Assembly (NCBI RefSeq): GCF_003726095.1
Contig: NZ_CP026031.1
Coordinates: forward strand, 496,001 to 560,000
DNA length: 64,000 nt
Direction of reading: 5' to 3'
From: Niallia circulans
GTDB lineage: Bacteria > Bacillota > Bacilli > Bacillales > Cytobacillaceae
The notes under the pieces are model-generated. The model was given only the letters and a program-made list of their open reading frames with translations. It did no database searches and was not told where the DNA came from. Below are positions 16,347 to 26,900 of this stretch, piece after piece. The translations under genes were made by a program, and so were the position numbers. Every line of letters starts with the position of its first letter. The first letter of the stretch is position 1.

Positions 16347-16569
16347 TGTGTTCTCCTCTTTAAGTAATAATGAAGGAATTACAAAATAGATAGTGTAGCC
16401 TTTATTAGTATGTCAGCTTTTTCGGCAATTATTTGTATAACTAATAAACATTAAAAAATAGATTAAACTATAGCAACTTTGTAATAAAAAAGAATAATAT
16501 TTACTGATGAAATAATAGTGGAATGATGGTAACTTAGATACAGGGAGATATTATTTTAGAGGAGAAAAA

Positions 16570-17814
16570 ATGATTAGATTTGACAATTATTTATTTGTTT
16601 TATTATTGAATGTCGTACCAATTTTTATTTACTTCTATTATTTTCATAAAATGAAAATTAAGAATACTCGTCTGTTTACAGCTTTTTATTGTTCAACGAT
16701 ATTAATTTTAGCCATGGCATTGTCATTAGAAATTGCTCCAGGACATATTTATGATTTAAGGACGATTCCATGGTTGGTCGCCTTTTTTTATGGGGGCTTA
16801 CCGGCTGGGTTATTAACTACTATGGTTATGGCGATTTACCGATATATGATTGGATATAATGAAGGGCTAATGATTACTATTATCATTGTTCTATTAACAG
16901 TGCCAGTCTTGTGCTATACGATAAAAATGTACAAGCAGGCTAAAACATATGGAAAAAAAATAATGATTGCTTGTTCCACATCACTTATCCCAATAAGTAT
17001 TGATGTAATTGCTACTTCATTTTTTACAAATAAACTAACTATTATGTTTGTGATTTACTTGTATTTATCACATCTTGTTACCCTTAGTATCGCAATTTAT
17101 TTAATAGAATCACTTTCTTATCAAGAACGAAAGCAAGAGCAAATGCAACAAACTGAACGTATACGACTGATTGGCGAAATGGCTGCATCTGTAGCTCATG
17201 AAATACGTAATCCGTTAACAGTAGTAAAAGGGTATACACATTTATTAAAAGAAGATTCTAATATTACTGGGAAACAACAAGAAATGCTTTTACTTATATC
17301 TTCAGAATTGGTGAGAGCTGAAAAAATAATAAATGATTATTTATCACTTGCTCGACCAAATCAAGGGAAAAAAGAACAGATCGTGCTAGCGAAGATTATC
17401 AAAAAAGTAGAAGAACTGATGTATCCATATGCTCTTTTAAATAATGTGAAAATTTATAATCAAGTTCAAACAACTTGTATAATTGAAGCTGGGCATGATG
17501 AAATCTTGCAATTATTTATTAATATGATAAAGAATGCGATTGAAGCAATCGAAGACAAAGGGGAAGTGATTATTTCTGCAAAACTGTCAGAAAATCATTT
17601 AAGGATAAATATTAAGGATAATGGCAAAGGAATGTCGGAAGACGAACTTCAGAGACTCGGAACGCCTTTTTACTCAACAAAAACACAAGGAACGGGAGTT
17701 GGAATGATGGTATGTTTTAATATTATTCATCATTTGAATGGCAAAATTAAAATCAACAGTAAAATAAATAAGGGAACGACTTGCTCTGTAATTTTTCCAC
17801 TTAACCATAAATAA
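16570..17814 (+). CDS. Sensor histidine kinase, KinB-like (5TM receptor LYT type)
   Basis: 414 residues. Six membrane helices (1-180) include the 5TMR-LYT pattern YDLRTIPWLVAFFYGG, then AIYRYMIGYNEG. A dimerisation helix carries SVAHEIRNPLTVVKGY with the phosphorylated His210. The ATPase domain has the N box (MIKNAIEAI), G1 (DNGKGM) and G2 (GTGVGMM). Topology and size match sporulation kinase KinB of B. subtilis (428 residues), which feeds the Spo0 phosphorelay. There is no adjacent response regulator, as expected for phosphorelay kinases. ATG follows GAGGAG. The KinB identity is inferred. Confidence 0.85.
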   Translation: MIRFDNYLFVLLLNVVPIFIYFYYFHKMKIKNTRLFTAFYCSTILILAMALSLEIAPGHIYDLRTIPWLVAFFYGGLPAGLLTTMVMAIYRYMIGYNEGLMITIIIVLLTVPVLCYTIKMYKQAKTYGKKIMIACSTSLIPISIDVIATSFFTNKLTIMFVIYLYLSHLVTLSIAIYLIESLSYQERKQEQMQQTERIRLIGEMAASVAHEIRNPLTVVKGYTHLLKEDSNITGKQQEMLLLISSELVRAEKIINDYLSLARPNQGKKEQIVLAKIIKKVEELMYPYALLNNVKIYNQVQTTCIIEAGHDEILQLFINMIKNAIEAIEDKGEVIISAKLSENHLRINIKDNGKGMSEDELQRLGTPFYSTKTQGTGVGMMVCFNIIHHLNGKIKINSKINKGTTCSVIFPLNHK

Positions 17815-17816
17815 GG

Positions 17817-17859
17817 AAAAAGGAAGGGGCAGAGATTAAGAACTGCCCCTTCCTTTTTT
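17817..17859 (+). terminator. Terminator of the histidine kinase gene
   Basis: A GGAAGGGGCA arm (to 17831) pairs with TGCCCCTTCC (from 17844), flanked by A and T runs. Very strong intrinsic terminator. Confidence 0.93.
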
Positions 17860-18391
17860 GTGAAAATAGTGGTAAACGATTACAGGTGTTTGTAAGTAGT
17901 TTATAGAAGTTTAAAGGAGTAATGGGTACAGTTTGTCGACAGGAAGAGTTTTAATATCCTATTTAAACTTTCGATTATCAAGAGGGGGGTCTACAGATTA
18001 AATGAATAGTAACTTGTTTTTTTAGCATAATAGTTTATAGAGTAAAAAATATGACAATTTTGATTAATAATTTATTTTGTTGGTTTTATGACTTTATTCT
18101 CTCTTTTCGTGATAAACATCACTTTTCTTGAAAAAAACTCTGTTTTTTTGTCAAACTTACATTTATTTTTGTTCAAAAAGTGGTATTATATTAGAGGAGT
18201 TTAATAATGGAGAGGTTGTACATCTTCTTTTAGTTTGTAGAAAAAGAGACTCAAAAAGTTTTGTACATACCTTCATTTATTCTAACTAGAGTTAGTTAAA
18301 AATTATCTTTTTGCAAAGTTTTGTGCATAGAATCACAAAACATTTGTTAATAACATTTAAGCTAAGTGCTTATAGTAAAGGAGAATCAGTT
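17860..18391 (+). other. Regulatory region before yjlC-ndh, no gene seen
   Basis: About 530 bp without a convincing gene. It holds the Rex/FNR-like palindrome at 18109, an extended -10 sequence TGGTATTAT near 18181-18189, and an eight-codon frame (MERLYIFF) from ATG 18207 behind AGAGGAG that could be a leader peptide. AGTTTTGTACAT near 18257 recurs as AGTTTTGTGCAT near 18317. Confidence 0.4.
18109..18122. promoter_or_regulatory. Rex-like or FNR-like operator before yjlC-ndh
   Basis: GTGATAAACATCAC has GTGA and TCAC arms six bases apart, the core spacing of the Rex site TTGTGAA-N4-TTCACAA and also of Bacillus FNR sites. Because ndh of B. subtilis is Rex-controlled, Rex is the likelier binder. 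It lies about 280 bp before yjlC. Confidence 0.5.
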
Positions 18392-18817
18392 ATGTCAGAA
18401 ACTACTGCGCAAACCAATGCTGAAAAACAACTGACTGCAACAAATCAAGACCTATTGGATCAGTTGCTAAAGCCTGAGGTACAAGAATCATTGACAACAT
18501 TAATGGAGCAACTACCAAAGTTAACTGAAATGGTTAATGGTTTATCTAAAACTTATGATGTTGTTCAATCATTATCCCAAGATGAAGTATTTAAAAGTGA
18601 TATCGTTGGGGCAACAACGGAAATGTTCGAACCAGTTATTCATTCTGTTAAAGGAATGGCATCCGCTGCTATCGAAGCAAAAGATCGTGCAGATGCAAGC
18701 AATGAAACAATTGGTGTATTCGGTTTAATGAAAATGTTAAAAGACCCACAAGCACAAAAGATGTTCCGTTTTTTACAGAGCTATCTTCAAATCATGTCAG
18801 AACGCAATAATAAATAA
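18392..18817 (+). CDS. yjlC: DUF1641 protein YjlC
   Basis: 141-residue soluble helical protein. The DUF1641 region is LLDQLLKPEVQESLTTLMEQL, then GATTEMFEPVIHSVKGMAS, then FGLMKMLKDPQAQKMFRFL. In B. subtilis yjlC is the first gene of the yjlC-ndh operon, and the order is conserved here (117 bp gap to ndh). The biochemical role is unknown; a link to NADH dehydrogenase is suggested only by gene order. Start ATG 18392 is chosen because AAAGGAG lies nine bases upstream; the frame is open to 18311. Confidence 0.88.
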   Translation: MSETTAQTNAEKQLTATNQDLLDQLLKPEVQESLTTLMEQLPKLTEMVNGLSKTYDVVQSLSQDEVFKSDIVGATTEMFEPVIHSVKGMASAAIEAKDRADASNETIGVFGLMKMLKDPQAQKMFRFLQSYLQIMSERNNK

Positions 18818-18934
18818 TCTTTCAAGTAGTCTTCCTTTAGTCAGTAATGGCGTTAATAAAAGAATTTATTTATGTGAAAACTGACAGGGGAGCCTGCCAA
18901 TACTTTTAAATGTAATAAGGACGGGGGATTTACT

Positions 18935-20119
18935 ATGTCAAAACATATTGTTATTTTAGGTGCTGGATACGGTGGCCTGTTAGCAGCTTTAAATGTTCGT
19001 AAATTTTACAGTAAAGCGGAAGCTACAGTAACCGTTATTAATAAATATCCAACACATCAAATCATTACTGAATTGCATCGCTTAGCAGCAGGTAATGTTT
19101 CTGAAAAAGCTGTTGCTATGCCACTAGAAAAATTATTTAAAGGCAAAGACATCGACTTAAAAATTGCTGCTGTTGATTCTTTCAATGTAGATACAAAAGA
19201 AGTTGCTTTAGGCGATGGAACTAAATTATCTTATGATGCATTAGTAGTAGCGCTAGGAAGTGTAACAGCATACTTCGGTATCCCAGGTCTTGAAGAGAAC
19301 AGTATGGTTCTTAAATCAGCAGATGATGCAAACAAAATCTACAATCATGTAGAAGAGCGTATTCGTGAATATGCTAAATCAAGAAAACAAGAAGATGCAA
19401 CAATATTAATTGGTGGTGGCGGACTAACAGGTGTAGAACTTGTTGGTGAACTTGCTGATATCTTACCAGGATTAACAAGAAAATATGGCGTTGATTTCCG
19501 CGATATTAAATTACTATTAGTAGAAGCTGGTCCGAAAATTCTTCCTGTTTTACCAGAAGACTTAATCGAACGTGCTACTAAGAGTTTGGAAAACCGTGGT
19601 GTTACTTTCTTAACAGGCTTACCAGTAACAAATGTGTCTGGCAATGTAATTGATTTAAAAGATGGTCAACAAATTGTTGCTAATACATTTGTATGGACTG
19701 GCGGCGTACAAGGAAATCCACTTGTTGGAGTTTCTGGATTAGAAGTAAATCGTGGTCGTGCAACTGTAAATGATTTCCTACAATCTACTTCACACCCTGA
19801 TGTATTTGTAGCTGGTGATAGTGCTGTTTACTTCCCTGCTGATGGGGATGGTCGTCCAGCACCACCAACTGCTCAAATTGCTTGGCAAATGGGAGAATTA
19901 ATTGGATATAATCTATATGCTTACCTTGAAAATAAAGCATTAGATACATTTAACCCAATTAATTCTGGTACACTTGCAAGTCTTGGTAGAAAAGATGGTG
20001 TAGCAATCGTTGGAGGCAGCTCGACTCCATTAAAAGGATTACCTGCTTCCTTAATGAAAGAAGCAAGTAATATTCGTTACTTATCACATATTAAAGGGCT
20101 ATTCAGCTTAGCTTACTAA
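18935..20119 (+). CDS. ndh: Type II NADH dehydrogenase
   Basis: 394-residue non-proton-pumping NADH:menaquinone oxidoreductase, peripheral on the inner membrane face. FAD-binding GxGxxG is IVILGAGYGGLLAAL (4-18). The NADH-binding motif is ILIGGGGLTGVELVGEL (about 156). The second FAD contact is VFVAGDSA, and PTAQIAWQMGELIGYNL is the quinone-side signature. Length matches B. subtilis Ndh (YjlD). ATG follows ACGGGGG. It forms an operon with yjlC behind a Rex-like site, which would couple its expression to the NADH/NAD ratio. Confidence 0.95.
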   Translation: MSKHIVILGAGYGGLLAALNVRKFYSKAEATVTVINKYPTHQIITELHRLAAGNVSEKAVAMPLEKLFKGKDIDLKIAAVDSFNVDTKEVALGDGTKLSYDALVVALGSVTAYFGIPGLEENSMVLKSADDANKIYNHVEERIREYAKSRKQEDATILIGGGGLTGVELVGELADILPGLTRKYGVDFRDIKLLLVEAGPKILPVLPEDLIERATKSLENRGVTFLTGLPVTNVSGNVIDLKDGQQIVANTFVWTGGVQGNPLVGVSGLEVNRGRATVNDFLQSTSHPDVFVAGDSAVYFPADGDGRPAPPTAQIAWQMGELIGYNLYAYLENKALDTFNPINSGTLASLGRKDGVAIVGGSSTPLKGLPASLMKEASNIRYLSHIKGLFSLAY

Positions 20120-20130
20120 TAATAAAGAAG

Positions 20131-20175
20131 AAAAAGATGAGAGACAGTGTATTAGCCCTGTCCTCATCTTTTTTT
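20131..20175 (+). terminator. Terminator of yjlC-ndh
   Basis: AAAAAGATGAG (20131-20141) pairs with CTCATCTTTTT (from 20163), followed by T residues. An inner ACAG/CTGT pairing extends the stem. Confidence 0.9.
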
Positions 20176-20341
20176 ATTTGTATCCACTTGAGAATGGACT
20201 ATTCCTCTTATTGTCACAACTATCTCTGTTATTTATGTCATTTTCTTAATAGAATTGTAAGGATATAAAGGATAATTTTCGTTCTTTTTCACAAACTATT
20301 ATTATCTTTGAAAAAGGTGTAATTGTCTGTTTTTCTTGATT

Positions 20342-20367
20342 CTCTATCATACTAATTAGTGATAGAG
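20342..20367. promoter_or_regulatory. Nested palindrome and sigma-G-like -10 before gerC
   Basis: CTCTATCA (20342-20349) and TGATAGAG (20360-20367) are inverted arms around the perfect palindrome ACTAATTAGT (20351-20360). CATACTA (20348-20354) also matches the -10 element of sigma-G promoters, but no good -35 lies 17-18 bp upstream. The site is 42 bp before the gerC start. Confidence 0.4.
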
Positions 20368-20408
20368 GAAGGAAGATATTGACGATACAAAGGGAGTAGT
20401 CTAAAAAT

Positions 20409-21593
20409 ATGAAGCGCTGTTTATTATGTATATCTATTGTATCCATCTTGTTTTTAGCTGGTTGTTGGGATCATTCGGAATTAAATCAAAATTCGATTGT
20501 AACGGGGATAGCAATAGATAAGGGGAAAGAACATAAATACAAACTTTCGATAGAGAGTACTTCTGCTGCTGAATTAAATCCAAGAACTGCTCAAGGTTTA
20601 GCCCCTGCGATTGTCTACTCGATAGAAGGAGATACGGTAGGGGAGATTACCCATAAGTTTAATACAGCAATATCAACCCATTTAGTTTTTTCACATACGA
20701 GATTGCTTATTATCGGGGAGGATATTGCCAGAGAGGGTATTCTAAGTTTTATGGATTATTTTGATAGGGACAGAGAGATAAGAGATGACTTTAATATAGT
20801 TGTAGCAAGGGATACAGAGGCAGTAGATTTTTTGCGAATAACGAATGATTATCAAAAAGTTTCCTCATTAAAAATATTTCCCCAACTAGACAATATGTTA
20901 AAGGAATGGGGAGGAACTCCAGGCATTAAATTAAATGATTTTATCCGTACCTATTCATCACCTGGACAAGTTCCTGTTTTGTCCGCTATGAAAATTGACG
21001 GGGAAAAAGAAAAAGGGTGGAACCTTGATAACATTAAAACAACAGTACCAGGGGCGATAGCAAAAATTGATTCATTGGCAATTTTTAAAAATGGAAAGCT
21101 GCAAGGATATTTGGATTTAAATGATACAAGGATGTTAGTGTGGATTCAAAGTAAGTTGGAACAGACCTCCTTGAGCATCCCCTATGAGAAGAACAAATTT
21201 TTCGGCTTGCGTGTTATGCATTCTAAGACAAAGATTAAAGCTAGACAAGTGAATGGCCGACCTCAATTTGATATATTTATTAAAGCTGAATCCATTCTAG
21301 ATGGCTCTGAGAAAGGGATAAAAGCTGCAAAAGCAAATGCGTTTGAAGATTTTGAAGACAAAACAAACCGTTATCTTGAAAAAGAATTTAGTAAGTTGAT
21401 TGAAAAAATGCAAAAAGAATATGTCGCAGATATATTTGGATTGGGAGAAATATTTAGAGATCAAGATTACAAGCATTTTAAACAATATGAAGATAATTGG
21501 GATACAGGTTTTAAAGATGCGAAGATTAATGTGCATGTAAATGTAGAAATAAAAAGGAGTGGATTTCGAAACAATAGCAATAATATAAAATAA
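20409..21593 (+). CDS. Ger(x)C-family spore germination lipoprotein, orphan
   Basis: 394 residues. Signal peptide with lipobox LAGC (Cys at about 19), then the family hallmark CWDHSELNQ and TGIAIDK. Conserved middle segments are FSHTRLLIIGEDIAREGI and VPVLSAMKI. GerC subunits are lipoproteins of the inner spore membrane that join GerA and GerB in nutrient germinant receptors. Here no gerA or gerB gene is adjacent: ndh lies upstream and a nitroreductase downstream. It could complement a receptor encoded elsewhere. No strong ribosome site is visible close to the ATG; AAGGGAG lies 14-20 bases upstream. Confidence 0.92.
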   Translation: MKRCLLCISIVSILFLAGCWDHSELNQNSIVTGIAIDKGKEHKYKLSIESTSAAELNPRTAQGLAPAIVYSIEGDTVGEITHKFNTAISTHLVFSHTRLLIIGEDIAREGILSFMDYFDRDREIRDDFNIVVARDTEAVDFLRITNDYQKVSSLKIFPQLDNMLKEWGGTPGIKLNDFIRTYSSPGQVPVLSAMKIDGEKEKGWNLDNIKTTVPGAIAKIDSLAIFKNGKLQGYLDLNDTRMLVWIQSKLEQTSLSIPYEKNKFFGLRVMHSKTKIKARQVNGRPQFDIFIKAESILDGSEKGIKAAKANAFEDFEDKTNRYLEKEFSKLIEKMQKEYVADIFGLGEIFRDQDYKHFKQYEDNWDTGFKDAKINVHVNVEIKRSGFRNNSNNIK

Positions 21594-21792
21594 GCAAATG
21601 GCTTATTGATAGAAAAAGTTGTTCAGGGAGTCGACTTAAGAAACGTTTTAGTCACAATTAGGATATTTGTCAACGTTCTGAAGGTGATTTTTTTGTATTT
21701 TTAGAAAGAGGAATTATTTAAAAAAGTAGAAAATAGGATTATTATAATAAAGAGAAATAAGCAATACTTCACAAAAAAGGGGAGAGTTAAAA

Positions 21793-22278
21793 GTGAATAT
21801 ATCTGAATTAATTACAGGGAGAAGAACAGTAAAAAAATTCAAAACGAAAGATGTAGAGAATTCTATTATTTTGGAATGGCTTCAACAGGCAAAATTTGCA
21901 CCGAATCATAAAATGACAGAACCATGGAGAATTCTTTTTGTTGGAGAGAAAACCCGAGCAGAACTAAAACATAAAACAAATTTTGGCGGAGCTTCTAAGG
22001 TTATTGCTGTTTTATCGCATAAAGGAAGAAACCAAATCGAAAGGGATGAAAATTTAGCATCAGTTTCCTGTTTTATCCAAAATTTTATGCTGCAAGCATG
22101 GGATGCGGGAGTAGGTACGTTTTGGAGTTCTGTCGGATCTTCGGCTTTAGGAAGAAAATCGTTAGGAGTAAGCGAGGACTATGAAGTGGTAGGAGTACTC
22201 GCTATTGGCTACCCGGAAGAAATTATGGAACCAAAAGCACGCACGTCTATCGAGGAGAAAATTACCTATTTAGATTAA
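21793..22278 (+). CDS. Nitroreductase-family flavoprotein
   Basis: 161 residues, compact form of the FMN-dependent nitroreductase family. The FMN phosphate contact is GRRTVKKFKTKDV (9-21), the flavin loop is APNHKMTEPWRI, and the C-terminal GVLAIGYPEE is conserved. It reduces nitro compounds or quinones with NAD(P)H in vivo, or is a flavin reductase. Start is GTG 21793 after AAGGGGAGAG. Monocistronic, followed by a terminator. Confidence 0.9.
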   Translation: MNISELITGRRTVKKFKTKDVENSIILEWLQQAKFAPNHKMTEPWRILFVGEKTRAELKHKTNFGGASKVIAVLSHKGRNQIERDENLASVSCFIQNFMLQAWDAGVGTFWSSVGSSALGRKSLGVSEDYEVVGVLAIGYPEEIMEPKARTSIEEKITYLD

Positions 22279-22311
22279 AACGTGATCTATTAATTTTCGA
22301 TAAGCGAATAA

Positions 22312-22350
22312 AAGGCCAAACAATCATACGAATCTGTTTGGCCTTATTTT
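22312..22350 (+). terminator. Terminator of the nitroreductase gene
   Basis: AAGGCCAAACA (22312-22322) pairs perfectly with TGTTTGGCCTT (22335-22345), then ATTTTT. Confidence 0.88.
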
Positions 22351-22545
22351 TGGTCGGACATCTCTGTTCCAGCCATTTTTTTATGTTGCTTTCAGCTAGG
22401 AAAATAGAAATAGAGAGAAATAATTTTTTCTGATAAAATGGATAGAATCCTCTTATTGCGGAAATTTCTTTAAGTATATATAATAACGTGGTATATATCG
22501 AAAAAGGATATATTTTAAGGAGTATGGCATTTAGGAGGACTGTAA

Positions 22546-23558
22546 ATGAAAAAATTGCTTTTACTTGCAACCGGCGGGACAATTGCCTCAATAGAAGGAA
22601 ATGAAGGACTTGTTCCTGGTTTGTCTGCAGAAGATCTCCTTCAATATTTTAAGAATGATATTTTAGAAGTTGATGTAACTTGTGAAATCATTATGAATAG
22701 AGATAGTACTAATATGCAGCCGGAACATTGGGTTATGATGGCTGAGACCATTGCTGAGCGGTATCATGAATTTGATGGTTTTATTATTACACATGGTACA
22801 GATACATTAGCGTATACATCAGCAGCACTTTCTTATATGCTTCAAGGTCTCGAAAAACCTGTTGTAATCACTGGATCACAAGTCCCGATTAGTTTTAAAC
22901 AAACAGACGCTAAGAAAAATGTTATAGATAGCATTCGCTTTGCGAAAGAAGAGATAGGCGGAGTTTTTGTCGTTTTTGATGGACGTGTTATTATCGGTAC
23001 AAGAGCAATGAAAATGCGAACAAAGAGCTATGATGCATTTGCTAGTATCAATCATCCATATGTAGCGACGATCGAAAAAGATCAAATTCACTTTTTATGG
23101 AAGCCTGACAAGACGACAACTGATTTGCTGTTGAATACAAGCATATGTCCTGATGTTTTTTATTAAAATTGCACCCAGGTACAAAGCCGGAGATATTTAA
23201 TTTTATTAAACAGCATTATAAAGGGGTCATTATTGAAAGCTTTGGTAATGGGGGCTTACCTTTTGAGGAAAGAAATCTATTACCAAAGATTGAAGAAATG
23301 GTAGAGGAAGGAATTGCTGTTGTTATCACAACTCAATGCTTGGAAGAAGGACAAGACCTCCTACTATATGAAGTAGGAAGAAAAGTGGCGCAATACAATA
23401 TTATATTATCCGCAGATATGAATACAGAAGCAATTGTGGCAAAATTAATGTGGGTATTAGGAAATGAAGCATCATTAAATGAAATAAAAAATCGCATGGA
23501 GAGCCAAATAGCTTATGATTTATCAGTTGATTGGGAAGGGGAAAGATCCAACTACTGA
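22546..23558 (+). pseudogene. ansA: Type I L-asparaginase with a single-base frameshift
   Basis: Hydrolyses L-asparagine to aspartate and ammonia. The first frame (22546-23166) carries both catalytic threonine motifs, [14 protein letters not shown] and [11 protein letters not shown], and KPVVITGSQ. It stops at TAA after DVFY. The family continuation resumes one base out of frame at 23169 as [10 protein letters not shown] and runs to 23558, including ESFGNGGLP and [11 protein letters not shown]. Adding one T near 23163 would give Y-L-K-L-H-P and restore a protein of about 337 residues, close to B. subtilis AnsA (329). The N-terminal catalytic motifs alone would not be active. It is either true decay or a homopolymer sequencing error. 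Confidence 0.88.
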
Positions 23559-23618
23559 GTGATGAAGCTTCCAATCTATCTTTTTAGTGATAGATTGGAA
23601 GCTTTTTTCATTCAGTAG
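23552..23618 (+). terminator. Long terminator hairpin after ansA
   Basis: GAAGCTTCCAATCTATC and its complement from 23589 form a near-perfect stem with an eight-base loop. Outer CTACTGA/TCAGTAG pairing lengthens it to almost 30 bp and overlaps the end of the coding sequence. Confidence 0.9.
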
Positions 23619-23943
23619 TTGGAGAAATACGGTCTCAATTTCAAGTAGTCCATGATGCCTATTTTTGTTTTTTGTGGTCTTATCTAAATCTTCATGACTA
23701 TTTATTTCTAGTTAATAATGTTACTATTAGATTAGGTGTGCTAGGTGTATTTGGTATTGAGATGAAACTTTAGACCTAATAAATAAGGGTGTAATAAAAA
23801 AACGTGACTATAGGATTATATACTAGTAGAATAATAGATAATATCATAGGTACTAAAGAATATATAATAGGGGTAATAGAGTTTAGTAGTAACAAGATGA
23901 TAGATTCAAGAATAACCAAATAATGAACTAAGCAAATAGATCT
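23619..23943. other. Intergenic region before the glucosaminidase gene, nothing identified
   Basis: About 325 bp of AT-rich sequence with no gene, no strong hairpin and no recognisable operator. A WalR-type direct repeat was looked for and not found. Confidence 0.4.
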
Positions 23944-23955
23944 AGGAGGTATGTA

Positions 23956-26900
23956 GTGGTGAAAAAAGTAGTTGTACCTGGAATATTTCTAGCAGCATTA
24001 TCTTCCCCACTTTTTATGGATGAGGCTCACGCAGCTTCCGTTACGAAGTATGTAGAAGTGAATAAAGGATCGGTATTGAATGTAAGAGTCGGTCCATCAA
24101 TCAGTACAAGTGTGGTAACCACTTTAAAGGCAGGAGAAAAAGTTAGTGTCCTTTCGGAAACGAATGGCTGGTCAAAAGTGGATGTGGATGGAAAGATTGG
24201 ATATGTATCATCAAGTTATTTGACAACAAAGCAAGAGAGTTTCGTAAAATATGTTTCTATTGATCCGTCTTCTACTTTAAATGTAAGAGAGTCAGCTTCG
24301 ACAAAAGCAAATGTAGTAACAAAGCTTAAAAACAATACAAAAGTCGAAGTTATTTCAGAGTCCAATGGCTGGGCAAAAATTAAAGTAAATGGAATAAATG
24401 GATATGTATCATCTCAATACATAAAAGCTGTACAATCAGAGGAAAAGAAAACAACGAATAGTTCAAACAAACAACAAAAAGTGACTAAATACGTTAATGT
24501 TGATACTGGTTCCAGTTTAAATTTAAGAAACAGTCCGTCCAATTCAGCTTCCATTATTGTAAAATTGGCTAAAGATGTACCTGTAACGGTTTATTCAGAA
24601 TCCAATGGCTGGTCGAAAGTAGAAGCGTATGGAAAACAAGGATATGTAGCAACACAATATCTAGCAGAGAAAAAGGGAACTTCAAGTACAGAGAAGAAAG
24701 ATGAAACTAAAACAAGCGCTAGTAAAGAGGCAACGGCAAAAACAACGGCGAAATATGTCAATGTTGAAAAAAAATCTTCCCTTAATGTTAGAAAGGAAGC
24801 GAGTACGAATAGTTCCATCTTAACAAAACTTTCTAGAGGAACAGAGGTAAAAGTTCTGTCGAGTGCAAATGGATGGGATAAAGTAACTGTATCTGGAAAA
24901 ACAGGCTATGTAAGTAGTAGTTATCTATCGGAGAAAAAAATTACAGAAGCAACAACTAATAATAATAAAGCAACTGAAAAGAACAGCGGCAATACACCAA
25001 CATTAGTAAGTAAGAAAGTCAATGTTCAGGCGGGTTCTAATTTAAATGTAAGATCTACTGCATCAACAAGCGGATCAATCAAAGGAAAGCTTTCAGCGGG
25101 TACGGTGGTAACAGTACTATCCGAGAAAAACGGCTGGTCCCAAATCAAAACAAGTAAAGTAGAAGGCTATGTAAGCAGTGAATACTTAACAAGCATATCT
25201 ACTCCAGATAAAGGAACAGACAAGAACGAAGCGAAACAGCCAGAAAAAGCACCAACTGGAAAAGAAATGAAAGTCAACGTTCAGGCGGGTTCTAATTTAA
25301 ATGTAAGATCTACTGCATCAACAAGCGGATCAATCAAAGGAAAGCTTTCAGCGGGTACGGTGGTAACGGTACTATCCGAGAAAAACGGCTGGTCCAAAAT
25401 TAAAACGAGTAAAGTAGAAGGCTATGTAAGCAGCGAATACTTAACAAGCATATCTACTCCAGATAAAGGAACAGACAAGAACGAAGCGAAACAGCCAGAA
25501 AAAGCACCAACTGGAAAAGAAATGAAAGTCAACGTTCAGGCGGGTTCTAATTTAAATGTAAGATCTACTGCATCAACAAGCGGATCAATCAAAGGAAAGC
25601 TTTCAGCGGGTACGGTGGTAACGGTACTATCCGAGAAAAACGGCTGGTCCAAAATTAAAACGAGTAAAGTAGAAGGCTATGTAAGCAGCGAATACTTAAC
25701 AAGCATATCTACTCCAGATAAAGGAACAGACAAGAACGAAGCGAAACAGCCAGAAAAAGCACCAACTGGAAAAGAAATGAAAGTCAACGTTCAGGCGGGT
25801 TCTAATTTAAATGTAAGATCTACTGCATCAACAAGCGGATCAATCAAAGGAAAGCTTTCAGCGGGTACGGTGGTAACGGTACTATCCGAGAAAAACGGCT
25901 GGTCCAAAATTAAAACGAGTAAAGTAGAAGGCTATGTAAGCAGCGAATACTTAACAAGTATATCTACTCCAGATAAAGGAACAGACAAGAACGAAGCGAA
26001 ACAGCCAGAAAAAACACCAACTGGAATCGAAAAAATTGTAAATGTTCAAGCAGGTTCTAGTTTGAATTTGCGATCCACACCATCAACAAGTGGGAAGATT
26101 CTTAGTAAGCTCCCAGCAGGTACCGTGGTTATTGTACAAGCGGAGGGAAATGGTTGGTCTAAAGTAAAAGTTAATAATTTAGAAGGCTATGTCAGCACAG
26201 AATATCTATCTACCAAAGGCAATGGATCAGCTAATGCAACGATTAATAAAAATTATGTGAATTATAATCTCACACTAGAAGAAATGACAAATATTCAATT
26301 AAGTGTGAATCCACAAACAGATAAAAAATATGACACATATATAAGAGAAGATGCGATTGCTTTTAAAACAGCAGATTCAACAAAGGGTACTGTAATCGGA
26401 AATGGCTGGAGATTACGCGGAGGTGCTGGAACCGATTATTCTGTTGTCAGTACCTTGACTAGTGGCCAAGTATTAACGATTACTTCTAAAATCAAAGGAA
26501 CAGATGGTTACTACTGGTATAAAGTGAATTATTCACAATCATGGGTTACTGCTAGTAAGGAAGACACTGCTTACTACCTTAATCCAGACAATTTTATTAA
26601 TAGTGATACACAATCACTGCAATTTCTAAAATTATCTGCAAAAGCAAACGTAGATGATAAAGAAGTAGATAGTAAGATTTTAGCTGGAAAAGGAATTTTA
26701 GCTGGAAAAGCTTCTGCCTTTGTAACTGCCGCTAATGCTTATGGAATTAATGAAATTTACTTGATATCACATGCACTTTTAGAGACTGGAAATGGAACGT
26801 CCACTTTAGCAAATGGTGTCAAGGTTAACGGTAAAACTGTGTATAACATGTATGGTATTGGTGCCTATGATGGATCTGCCATTTCAAGCGGTGCACAATA

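Noticed and set aside
23619..23955. WalR box before the SH3-repeat glucosaminidase
   Set aside because: No pair of TGTWAH elements with five-base spacing is present.
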